From Larkinella humicola (GTDB lineage: Bacteria > Bacteroidota > Bacteroidia > Cytophagales > Spirosomataceae): 64,000 nt of DNA. Location of the stretch: the NCBI RefSeq assembly GCF_008727875.1, contig NZ_VTWS01000002.1:682001-746000 (forward strand). Reading direction: 5' to 3'. The position numbers were made by a program, and so were the translations under genes. Under the pieces are notes generated by a model. That model worked only from the letters and a program-made list of their open reading frames with translations, made no database searches and was not told where the DNA came from. This document shows, in pieces, positions 46,249 through 54,319 of the stretch (the stretch's first letter is position 1; each line of letters starts with the position of its first letter).

Positions 46249-47172
46249 TTAAAGTGGGAAGTTTAACGTTTTGGTAATGTAATCTTTGTTGATTTGGGCG
46301 CACTGCAAGGGGGTTTTGTTCGGGTCTGGAACGCCGTCCAGTTCGACCACGCCCCAGCCTTTGAACTTGATTTTCTCCAGGGCCGCAAAAACCGCCGGAA
46401 CGTCGACATTGCCCTGTCCTAACTCGACAAATTTATACGCTTTCGGATCATCCGGTTTATCGGGCAGCGGGCTTTTGGTATCTTTCAGGTGCAGCGTGTG
46501 CAGAACGTCCTTGTATTGCACAACGGCTTTGGCCGGGTCGCCCCCGCCCTGCTTGTAGTGGGCAATATCGAGCAGCAGCCTGACATACTTCGGGTTCATT
46601 TCCTGCACCAGAACATCCACTTCTTCGGGTGTTTCGCCCCACTGTTTCATGTGGTTGTGATACGTGGCCTGAACGCCCAGGTCGGCGGTTTGTTTGCCAA
46701 TTTCGTTCATCACCCTGGCGAGTTTCTTGAGTTCTTCGGTAGTCGGAGCCTGTCCGTTTTTCCGAAGGCTGTTGGTCATCTGGAATGCCGAACCACCCAG
46801 GGCTTTCACAAAGCTGGCGTGGGCCACGTGCATATCCACGGTGCTGTCAAATTTCGCCGGGTCGACCTCCACATTGCCGCTCGAAAACATCGCCAGCTTT
46901 AACTGGTGCTGGTCAAGCAGGGCCTTCAGTTCCGACGGTTTGGTCTTGTAGGGTGCAAAGGTGTTGGCCCGGAGTTGAATTCCCTTATAGCCCAGGGAAG
47001 AAAGGTCTTTGATGGCCTGTTCGTCTTTGCCACCCCAGGTAATTCCGGAATACCCGATCTTCAGTCCCGATTTTTTAGCGGTATCGGCCAGCAGATTGGT
47101 TCTGGCTGCCAGAACGAGAGCCGATAAACCGGCGGTGGTAAGAAACTGGCGTCTGTTTACAATAGCCTGCAT
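46249..47172 (-). CDS. Exported TIM-barrel sugar isomerase/epimerase-like protein
   Basis: 307 residues. A Tat-like signal (NRRQFLTTAGLSALVLAARTNLLA) is followed by an AP-endonuclease-2-like xylose isomerase TIM barrel: LKIGYSGITWGGKDEQAIKDLSSLGYKGIQL, VQATYHNHMKQW, RLLLDIAHYKQGGGDPAKAV, LHLKD and WGVVELDG. The acidic and His residues of the metal site (TYHNH, LDIAHY, HLKD, VELDG) are present. It probably isomerises or epimerises the keto-sugar made by the neighbouring oxidoreductase, inferred from context. The last codons (NFPL) lie three bases from the repeat at 46153-46246. Confidence 0.87.
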   Translation of the reverse strand: MQAIVNRRQFLTTAGLSALVLAARTNLLADTAKKSGLKIGYSGITWGGKDEQAIKDLSSLGYKGIQLRANTFAPYKTKPSELKALLDQHQLKLAMFSSGNVEVDPAKFDSTVDMHVAHASFVKALGGSAFQMTNSLRKNGQAPTTEELKKLARVMNEIGKQTADLGVQATYHNHMKQWGETPEEVDVLVQEMNPKYVRLLLDIAHYKQGGGDPAKAVVQYKDVLHTLHLKDTKSPLPDKPDDPKAYKFVELGQGNVDVPAVFAALEKIKFKGWGVVELDGVPDPNKTPLQCAQINKDYITKTLNFPL

Positions 47173-47280
47173 AGTAGGGTAGTATAGTCGGCAACTCTCG
47201 AATTCGGTTGCTTTTTTGTTGAAAGAATTCTAAAGGAAGGAAGGAATTTCACCCTGAAATCTACTCAGCACGGCCGCAAA

Positions 47281-47320
47281 CAACAGGCCCTGAACCGGAA
47301 TTCCGGTTCAGGGCCTGTTG
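47281..47320 (-). terminator. Perfect 40-base palindrome after susD
   Basis: CAACAGGCCCTGAACCGGAA meets its exact reverse complement with no loop base. On the minus strand it follows the SusD stop by 21 bases and runs into TTTGCGG, so it can act as a weak terminator or as a stability hairpin between susD and the isomerase gene. Confidence 0.8.
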
Positions 47321-47341
47321 GTCTTTCTTCAGCAATTCGGA

Positions 47342-49063
47342 TTAATAGCCGGGATTTTGCGGGTATTTGGCCGCTCCACCCGCCGTACGGTCAATCTGAT
47401 CCTGTGGAATTGGACGAAGTACGTGGAAATCCTTGACGTTCGGAGCTCCGTCGGCATTGTACGCTTTCACGCGTTCAACCAGGTTCCCCCAACGCTTCAG
47501 GTCAAACCAACGGTGCATTTCACCGGCCAGTTCACGCTCCCGTTCTTCCATGATAAAGTCCATTGTGGCCTGAGCCGCCGTAATTTCCATGTCTTTCTCT
47601 TTACCCGCCCAGGCTGCCCGACGACGAACAGCATTGATGAAGGGCACCGCATCGGCCGCTTTTCCCTGTTTGATCAGGGCTTCTGCCGCGATGAGGTAGG
47701 TCTCGGCCAGGCGGAACATGATAAAATCGCGACTTCCGGCTTCGTAGGTCCGGTCAGGACGCAGCGCATCCATGAATTTCTGCAAATTGGGGAACAAATT
47801 GGGCTTGTATAAACTCGGCACCAACACCTGATACCGTCGTTTCGCCCGTTCTGCCAACGGCATTTCGTAACCCGGAATGAAGATGGCCGTATCACCAGCA
47901 ACAAACTTCAGCGCAGTTTTCGAATTATCAAAAATCGGCGTCGTCTTACTCGGATTGTTGGAGTACCAAGTGTCCTTGAAAGTCTTCTTGTAGCGCGAAT
48001 CGATTACCCGGTCCTTTTCGGCAAACACTACGTTCAACAAATAAGGGGTAGGCATAAACCGCCGGAAAGGACGCCCGTTCACGATATCACGCTGCATACC
48101 CGCCTGATTATCGTATTCCATCACGAAGTACAGGTGCGTCTGATTCCCGTTGATGGTGACGGTGCTGGTCGTGGTACTGTTGAAGCCCGAACCGATGTTC
48201 GTGATGGGCTCGGAAGTATACTGCGTAGCGAAAATCACTTCGTTATTCACTTCACCTCCACCCTGCACAAATACACTGGCAAAGTCGGGCAGCAGGCTGT
48301 AGCTGTAATTTTTAATTACATTCTGAGCGTAGGTAGCGGCTTTGGCAAAATCATCAGCCGCCATCGCATCTTTATCAGTGGCTTTCGTCAGGTACACTTT
48401 TGCCAGCAAATGTTCGGCGGCTCCCTTGGTTACCCGGCCATAATCCGTAGTCGGCGGAGTGAGATCGGTTAGCGAACTTTCCAGATCCGTCACAATCTGC
48501 GCGTATACCTCTTTCACTGGAGAGCGGGTAAACTCTTTGGTCGGAACCAGGTTTCCTTTGGTCAGTAACGTGACGGGGCCAAACATCTGCACCAGAATAA
48601 AATAATGATGCGCCCGCAGGAATTTCAGTTCCGAAATCCGGCGTTTCTTAATGGTTTCGTCCAGTCCCGTAATGGTCGGAGCAGCTTCCAGCGCCACATT
48701 GATGGTATTGATGGCTTTGTAAAACGCGTTCCAGATATTATTGGTAACGCCCAGCCGGCCGTCGATCTGGGACGTATACTGGTTAACGAATTTAAAGCTG
48801 CCATCCGATCCCATGGTATAGGTGTCTGTTCCAAAAACCGTCAGCGTCATCGCATCTTCCCGCCCATAATATTCGCGCAGGGATGAATAGGCCGCTTTCA
48901 CCACCGCTTCAAAACCGTTCGGTGTAGTGGCATACTGGCTGCCAACCTGCGAAATCGGGTCCTCTTGCAGCAAATCTTTACAGCCCGTTGTACTGAGCAA
49001 TAGCGCACTCACGATCAATACCGAATGTGTGAATGAGCGAATGAATATTTTATAGGTTTTCAT
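47342..49063 (-). CDS. SusD/RagB-family outer membrane lipoprotein
   Basis: 573 residues with a lipobox STTGC (Cys28). Typical SusD features are SLREYYGRED early, RAHHYFILVQMFGPVTLLT in the TPR-helix region, DFIMFRLAETYLIAAEALIKQGKAADAVPFINAVRRRA, and the end EERERELAGEMHRWFDLKRWGNL. It would bind a glycan on the cell surface together with the SusC product upstream (34 bases away). It belongs to the putative 3-keto-glycoside operon. Confidence 0.96.
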   Translation of the reverse strand: MKTYKIFIRSFTHSVLIVSALLLSTTGCKDLLQEDPISQVGSQYATTPNGFEAVVKAAYSSLREYYGREDAMTLTVFGTDTYTMGSDGSFKFVNQYTSQIDGRLGVTNNIWNAFYKAINTINVALEAAPTITGLDETIKKRRISELKFLRAHHYFILVQMFGPVTLLTKGNLVPTKEFTRSPVKEVYAQIVTDLESSLTDLTPPTTDYGRVTKGAAEHLLAKVYLTKATDKDAMAADDFAKAATYAQNVIKNYSYSLLPDFASVFVQGGGEVNNEVIFATQYTSEPITNIGSGFNSTTTSTVTINGNQTHLYFVMEYDNQAGMQRDIVNGRPFRRFMPTPYLLNVVFAEKDRVIDSRYKKTFKDTWYSNNPSKTTPIFDNSKTALKFVAGDTAIFIPGYEMPLAERAKRRYQVLVPSLYKPNLFPNLQKFMDALRPDRTYEAGSRDFIMFRLAETYLIAAEALIKQGKAADAVPFINAVRRRAAWAGKEKDMEITAAQATMDFIMEERERELAGEMHRWFDLKRWGNLVERVKAYNADGAPNVKDFHVLRPIPQDQIDRTAGGAAKYPQNPGY

Positions 49064-49096
49064 CTTGAAAATCGTTTATGATCCGATTAATCCGGG

Positions 49097-52000
49097 TTAA
49101 AATTTCAGGTTTAAACCAAACGTGGTTTGCCGTACGGCGGGTGATTGATCCGCGTTGACATCGCCATCGGTTTCGCTGTCGATCCCTTTGTATTTGGTCC
49201 GGTATTCCGAGAAAATGAAGGGTTGCTGAATACTGGCAAAAAACCGCAGGGAACCGATGCCCAGTTTTTCCGTCAGACTCGCCGGGACGTTGTACCCGAA
49301 GTTGATGTTCCGGATTTTTACGAACGTACCGTCAAAATACAACAGGGTTGAGCGGTAGGGAGGAAATTCCTGGTTCTGGTTCGGGCGCGGAAATTCGTTG
49401 GTCGGATTGTTGGGCGTCCAATAATCAACATCAAGGCTGTTATACCGGCCAGCCAGCGTCAGGAAGTCCTGGTGGAAAATGCTGCGGAACATGTATCCCA
49501 CCCGGGCAAATACGAAAAACGACAGGTCAAAGCCTTTGTATTCGAAGCGGTTGGTCAGACCCAGGCTGAATTTAGGTACCTGCGAACCGAGAATCGTGCG
49601 GTCGGCCGGATCGATTTTTCCGTCGTTATTCAAATCCTGAATCTTGATTTGACCCACCGCGCTCTGGTATTTCTTCGCTTCTTCGGCTTCGTTGGTCTGC
49701 CAGATGCCAATTTTCTTGTAGTCAAAATAGGCGGTCAGCGGCTGCCCGATGAACCGGGAGTTGCCCACATCGTCGACTTTGCCATTGAACAGTTCCAGGA
49801 TCGATTCCCGGTTGCGGGTAAACTGGAAGTCGGTCGTCCACCGGAATCCGCCGGGCGCATCCACGTTGACCGTCGACAGGGTCAGTTCAATCCCCTGGTT
49901 CCGGGTTTTTCCCACGTTGCGAAGCACACGGTCGAAACCGCTCGTCAATGGCAACTGGTCGAACAGCAGCAGGTCGCGCGTATCAGCCCGGTAGTATTCG
50001 AGCGAGCCGGAAACCCGTCCGCTGAACAGACTGAAATCCAGCCCGACGTTGCTGTTGGTGGTCGATTCCCACTTCAAATCCGGATTGCCAATGGTGAAAG
50101 GCCAATAGCCAAATGCACCCGTTGAACCGAAGGCATACGACGAACGGGCTAACTGAGCCTGGGTTTGGTAGGGGTCGATGGCGGTGCTACCGATTGAACC
50201 ATAGCTGGCCCGAAGTTTCAGGTTATCGATCCAGCGAACGGACTTCAGAAACCCTTCGTTGCTCAAATTCCAGCCGACTGCCGCTGAGGGGAAAAAACCG
50301 TATTTCGTGTTTTCACCAAACCGCGATGAACCGTCGTAGCGGGCCGTCAGCGTCAGCAGGTATTTTTCCTTGTAGTCATAATTCACGCGGGCCATGTAGG
50401 AGTTCAGCACCCAGCGACGCACGTTGGAACCCACGGAATTGATCAGGGAAGCCTGCCCTAAGTTGTAGAACTGCTGCGTTTCAGCCGGTACGCCCGTCAC
50501 CGAAATCTGATTGGTTTCGTAATCGTCTTTCTGAACCGAATGAAGCGCCGTAACATTCAGGTTGTGAATATCGTTGAATTTCTTGTTGTACGTCAGGATG
50601 TTCTCCAGCGTCCAGTTGAACTGATACTCATTGAACGAGAAAGCGGTCGGATCGGCACCGCGACGCGAATTCGTCTGGCTACCGACAAACCGGCCCACGC
50701 GACGGTTGGTGAGGTCGGGGCCGAAATTGACGCGGTATTTCAAGCCGTCGATGATGTTCCATTCGCCGTAGATGCTGTTAAAAATCCGCATGCGTTTGGT
50801 GAGGTCGATCTGCGCGCCCGGAATTACCTCGGCGATGGGGTTCGTCCGTAAACCGTCGGAGGTGGGCAGGAAAATCAGGTTGCCGTTGTCGTCATACGGT
50901 TTTCCCAAGGGGTTTTCGGCATAGGCTCCACCCAGCGGATTGAAGTTTTCACCGTTCCGGGTGCTGTAAACGCCCAGGGTCGAAATACCCACTTTAACGT
51001 TCTTACTAATCTGGTGATCCAGGTTAATCCGGAACGTATAGCGGGCAAAATCCTGGTTCTTCACGACACCCACGTCCTTGAAGTAGTTACCGGAAATCGA
51101 AAACTGGGTTTTCTCATTTCCACCCTGCACCCCAACCTGATGGCTCTGAATGTTGCCTTGTTGCATCAGGTAGGATTGGTAATCCGTGCTGCGGTTGTTT
51201 TTGATCCCGTCCAGTTCAATCGGTTCAAAGAGTTTATCATCGGTTGTGTAGGCGTTGACCGCCCGACGGGATTCCCGCTTGTATTCGGCAAATTCGGCTC
51301 CGTTGAAAACGTCAATGTTGCCAAGGCGGTCCGAAAAACCGTAATACCCATCATAACTGACAACGGTTTTGCCCGGCTTACCCCGCTTCGTGGTGATCAA
51401 CACAACCCCATTGGAACCCCGCGATCCGTAGATGGCCGTTGCCGAGGCATCTTTCAACACTTCCATCGAAGCAATGTCGTATGGATTGATGTCGTCGATC
51501 CCGCCCGCCAACGGAATTCCGTCAACGACATACAGCGGGTCATTCGACGCGTTGATGGACCGGCGACCGCGAATCCGGACGACCGGGCCAGCGCCCGGTT
51601 TGCTGCTATTTTGCACCACATCGACCCCGGCAGCCCGGCCCTGGAGTGCCTGACGAGCGTTAGTGATGGGCAATTCAGCAATTTCTTTTGCGCCAACCGA
51701 GGAGATCGCTCCGGTTAACTGGCTCTTTTTCTGCGTACCATAGCCCACCACCACCACTTCGTTGAGTGTGCGCTGATCAACGGCCAGTTTGACGTTGATG
51801 CTCGATTGCGCACCCACCGTAACTTCCTGTGAAAGAAACCCAACCGATGAAAAAACCAGCACGGCATTGTTGTCCGGAATAGCCAGCTTATAATTGCCTT
51901 CGGCGTCCGTGGTGGTTCCGCGCGTCGATCCTTTCACGGCCACGTTAACGCCCGGCAGGGGAGTGTTGTCTTCCGCCGTCAGAATCCGGCCCGAAACCGT

Positions 52001-52228
52001 GCGTTCCTGAAGAGCAGGATCGATGATTTCACCAGGCTTCAGACCGGCCAGCGTCAGGCCCTTCAGGTTCGCAGCGTGTACATCTGCCGGGTGCCGATGT
52101 GGGCCGAAGGCGGCCTCGACAGGCAGGCTACCGGCCAGCAGACCTGCCAGCCCGCAAGCTCCCAGGCGCGTTGCAGCGGCAAACCGCCCTGCTTTAGCAG
52201 AGAGAAATGAGGTAATTATGTATTTCAT
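49097..52228 (-). CDS. SusC/RagA-type TonB-dependent outer membrane receptor
   Basis: 1043 residues. After a hydrophobic start (LGACGLAGLLAGSLPVEAAF) there is a long linker (about 50-78). Then comes the carboxypeptidase-regulatory-like domain (RTVSGRILTAEDNTPLPGVNV), the TonB box-like EVVVVGYGTQKK, the plug (RIRGRRSINASNDPLYVVDGIP, IYGSRGSNGVVLITTKRG) and the barrel, ending in an aromatic residue (GLNLKF). There is no STN domain, although a FecR gene lies 45 bases upstream and such receptors usually need STN to signal to FecR. It would import oligosaccharides with its SusD partner. Confidence 0.95.
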   Translation of the reverse strand: MKYIITSFLSAKAGRFAAATRLGACGLAGLLAGSLPVEAAFGPHRHPADVHAANLKGLTLAGLKPGEIIDPALQERTVSGRILTAEDNTPLPGVNVAVKGSTRGTTTDAEGNYKLAIPDNNAVLVFSSVGFLSQEVTVGAQSSINVKLAVDQRTLNEVVVVGYGTQKKSQLTGAISSVGAKEIAELPITNARQALQGRAAGVDVVQNSSKPGAGPVVRIRGRRSINASNDPLYVVDGIPLAGGIDDINPYDIASMEVLKDASATAIYGSRGSNGVVLITTKRGKPGKTVVSYDGYYGFSDRLGNIDVFNGAEFAEYKRESRRAVNAYTTDDKLFEPIELDGIKNNRSTDYQSYLMQQGNIQSHQVGVQGGNEKTQFSISGNYFKDVGVVKNQDFARYTFRINLDHQISKNVKVGISTLGVYSTRNGENFNPLGGAYAENPLGKPYDDNGNLIFLPTSDGLRTNPIAEVIPGAQIDLTKRMRIFNSIYGEWNIIDGLKYRVNFGPDLTNRRVGRFVGSQTNSRRGADPTAFSFNEYQFNWTLENILTYNKKFNDIHNLNVTALHSVQKDDYETNQISVTGVPAETQQFYNLGQASLINSVGSNVRRWVLNSYMARVNYDYKEKYLLTLTARYDGSSRFGENTKYGFFPSAAVGWNLSNEGFLKSVRWIDNLKLRASYGSIGSTAIDPYQTQAQLARSSYAFGSTGAFGYWPFTIGNPDLKWESTTNSNVGLDFSLFSGRVSGSLEYYRADTRDLLLFDQLPLTSGFDRVLRNVGKTRNQGIELTLSTVNVDAPGGFRWTTDFQFTRNRESILELFNGKVDDVGNSRFIGQPLTAYFDYKKIGIWQTNEAEEAKKYQSAVGQIKIQDLNNDGKIDPADRTILGSQVPKFSLGLTNRFEYKGFDLSFFVFARVGYMFRSIFHQDFLTLAGRYNSLDVDYWTPNNPTNEFPRPNQNQEFPPYRSTLLYFDGTFVKIRNINFGYNVPASLTEKLGIGSLRFFASIQQPFIFSEYRTKYKGIDSETDGDVNADQSPAVRQTTFGLNLKF

Positions 52229-52273
52229 AATAGAGATTGGTTGGTTAAACGTATAGAAACAATAGAGAATGTA

Positions 52274-53116
52274 TTAGATCAAATAGATGACCGACGACGG
52301 TTGCAGATCCGAATCGTTCGGGATAAATGATGTTTTATGCTGAACCGTAACGGGTGTTGGCGTCGGGATTTCGACGGATTCACCCGGTTTCATTTCGATA
52401 ATCTGCGGATCGTCGTTGCGCATCAGCTTTATTTTACCGGCCGAAAGCTCAACCCGGGTTCCTTTCTTTCGTTGAGAGACATTGAACCGGGTTCCCTGTG
52501 CTTCCACGGTCAGGGTGGTCGTATGAACCCTAAACTTGCTGTCTTCACCGGAACCGTAGCGTTGGGCAACAGTAAAAAATGCTTCACCTTCGAGCCAAAC
52601 CGCCCGGGGCACCTCTTCCGACCAGACGCGGGCATAGCGAATCTGGCTGTTGCCAATCAGTTTTACCAGCGTTCCATCGGGCAACTTCACCGTTTTAGCC
52701 ACGCCAACCGGTGTCCGGACGGTCTCCATCGCATGTGACCACTGCGTCCACAGAACCCAGCCGATAAACAGAATGATACCGGCCGCGGCACTTATCCAGC
52801 GGAAAATATACCAGTTTGTTACCCAACTTTGGATTTCGGGCTGCAGGGGTTGCAACTCCGGCATTTCCTGAATCGATGACCGGATTCGCCCCCACAACGA
52901 CATCACCTCCTCTCCTTCCATCGGCCGCGACGCCGGGCTTGATGCCATGCGAACCAGTTCGCGGGCGAAATCGACAACTTCCGTTTTGTAAGGATGGTGA
53001 GCCAGCCAACCCTCCCAATACGCCGAAACCTCAGCGTCATCAGGATGTTGAACCCACCGAATGAATAATTCGTCAGCGGCTAACTCCTCGGCAGTATAGG
53101 CGGAGAAGTGTTTCAT
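52274..53116 (-). CDS. FecR-family anti-sigma/sensor protein, short form
   Basis: 280 residues. The cytoplasmic N-terminal part (1-100) is FecR-like, followed by one transmembrane helix (about 110-128; WISAAAGIILFIGWVLW) and the periplasmic FecR domain (VRTPVGVAKTVKLPDGTLVKLIGNSQIRYARVW, EGEAFFTVAQR). The C-terminal DUF4974 domain that normally follows in Bacteroidota FecR is absent; the protein stops after VEIPTPTPVTVQHK and a short tail. There is no ECF sigma gene next to it. It may inhibit a distant sigma factor, or act in another way. It is the first gene of the SusCD block. Confidence 0.88.
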   Translation of the reverse strand: MKHFSAYTAEELAADELFIRWVQHPDDAEVSAYWEGWLAHHPYKTEVVDFARELVRMASSPASRPMEGEEVMSLWGRIRSSIQEMPELQPLQPEIQSWVTNWYIFRWISAAAGIILFIGWVLWTQWSHAMETVRTPVGVAKTVKLPDGTLVKLIGNSQIRYARVWSEEVPRAVWLEGEAFFTVAQRYGSGEDSKFRVHTTTLTVEAQGTRFNVSQRKKGTRVELSAGKIKLMRNDDPQIIEMKPGESVEIPTPTPVTVQHKTSFIPNDSDLQPSSVIYLI

Positions 53117-53254
53117 TTAGTATTTTTTGTAGATAAAGTTTACTATGCCATAAAAGAAGCCCATCCAAACGTTCTACTTGCCGTACTTTGAAATTTGACG
53201 ACAAGACTTTTTTACAACCCTGATTTTAGAGTACCCCGCCTGATTAGTGGCTTA

Positions 53255-53276
53255 AAACCGCACGGCAAAGCGGTTT
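53255..53276 (-). terminator. Hairpin terminator of the downstream CAP-domain gene
   Basis: AAACCGC and GCGGTTT pair across eight bases; on the minus strand the second arm runs into TTAAG. It lies about 80 bases beyond the CAP gene stop at 53354. Confidence 0.5.
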
Positions 53277-53309
53277 CCGGAAAATATACTTAAGTACATT
53301 TCCCGGAAA
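53274..53309. promoter_or_regulatory. 36-base imperfect palindrome between CAP and FecR genes
   Basis: TTTCCGG...CCCGGAAA with a TACTTAAGTA centre; 18-base half-sites match with few mismatches. It could be an operator of the FecR-SusCD block or part of the CAP terminator region. Confidence 0.45.
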
Positions 53310-53353
53310 CGTAAAATCAATAAACCGGTGAACAGGCCGTTCCGGAAGAAAAT

Positions 53354-54211
53354 TTACGGAAGAGAATACGGGCAATCGGGGGCCGGGTCAACCAGATTCA
53401 TGACCACAACGTGGCCAACCCGCTGATAACCCGGCATTTTGGAGCAAGGGCCATAGTCGGCCCGCGTCGACAGCCCGACGCCCAGAAAACCTTCGCTGCC
53501 GACGCCCCCCCGGTTGTTCTGAAACCCTTTTCCACCGGACGCATCTTTGTCCTGGATCAGCATCGTTTCCCGATGTCCCCACGCCACGGCGGCATCCTGG
53601 TAGAGCCAGGAAAAAATGGCTTGTTCCACGATGAAAACTGGTAGCTCCAGAACCGGTTTGTCACTGGAATAGTAGCAAAACATGTAGATATTTTCGGCTC
53701 GTGACATGAACTCGTAGCATTTTCCGCTAAACACCGTCTGGGCATTGATGCGTTGCAGGGCCGTTCGGCCATCCCGGCTGGTGTGTCCAAAAAAGTTGTG
53801 CGTGGTCATGTCCGCAGCGTGGGCCTGGGCAACGGCGTTCAGGTGGGTTTCCAGGGCTTCGAGCGGCAGACCGAGTGCTTTTTCGTCCCCGTAATTCACC
53901 TCCGCCCGCGCTTTTCGTTCCCAATTCGTCAGCAGCAACGCCCGTTCTGCGGGGGCTAGTTTGGTGTAATTTTCCGGTAAAGACAGGGTTCCCAGGCTGT
54001 TGGCAGGCAATCTCATCTGCTTTTCCTCCTGCCGACGGGCGTAATTGAACGCATTCATAACCTGAGCCGGTGTGTCAAAAACCGGGAAACCGTTGGGCGC
54101 ACTGGTGTACGTCGGCTCTTTCGGTAATTTCACATCCGCTTTCAGGTTTTTTGGTGCCTGACCGAACGCTAAACCGGAAATCAACAGAAGGGCACTGGTA
54201 AGTTGTCGCAT
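53354..54211 (-). CDS. Secreted CAP-domain (SCP/PR1) protein
   Basis: 285 residues with a signal peptide ending LAFGQ. The CAP fold is seen in ALLLTNWERKARAEVNYG, AQAHAADMTTHNFFGHTSRDGRT (His ligand), AENIYMF, and AVAWGHRETMLIQDKD (second His), then VGHVVVMNLVD. Four Cys residues may pair outside the cell. The protein ends near the CAP domain (CPYSLP) without a sorting tail. It is a paralogue of the next gene upstream, whose N-terminal half matches closely (ARRQEEKQMRLPANSLGTLSLPENY versus ARRAEETQLGLPANSLGTLTLPANY), so the two arose by tandem duplication. Function unknown; CAP proteins bind lipids or sterols in other organisms. Confidence 0.87.
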   Translation of the reverse strand: MRQLTSALLLISGLAFGQAPKNLKADVKLPKEPTYTSAPNGFPVFDTPAQVMNAFNYARRQEEKQMRLPANSLGTLSLPENYTKLAPAERALLLTNWERKARAEVNYGDEKALGLPLEALETHLNAVAQAHAADMTTHNFFGHTSRDGRTALQRINAQTVFSGKCYEFMSRAENIYMFCYYSSDKPVLELPVFIVEQAIFSWLYQDAAVAWGHRETMLIQDKDASGGKGFQNNRGGVGSEGFLGVGLSTRADYGPCSKMPGYQRVGHVVVMNLVDPAPDCPYSLP

Positions 54212-54319
54212 CAAAAGGGCGTTAGTTGCCAAACCGGGTCACCTGCACCGTTGCGAAAAATACGGAACGAACGCAAACAACCCAACCGTTTACCGTTGTG
54301 ATTTCGGAAGACCCGGTTT

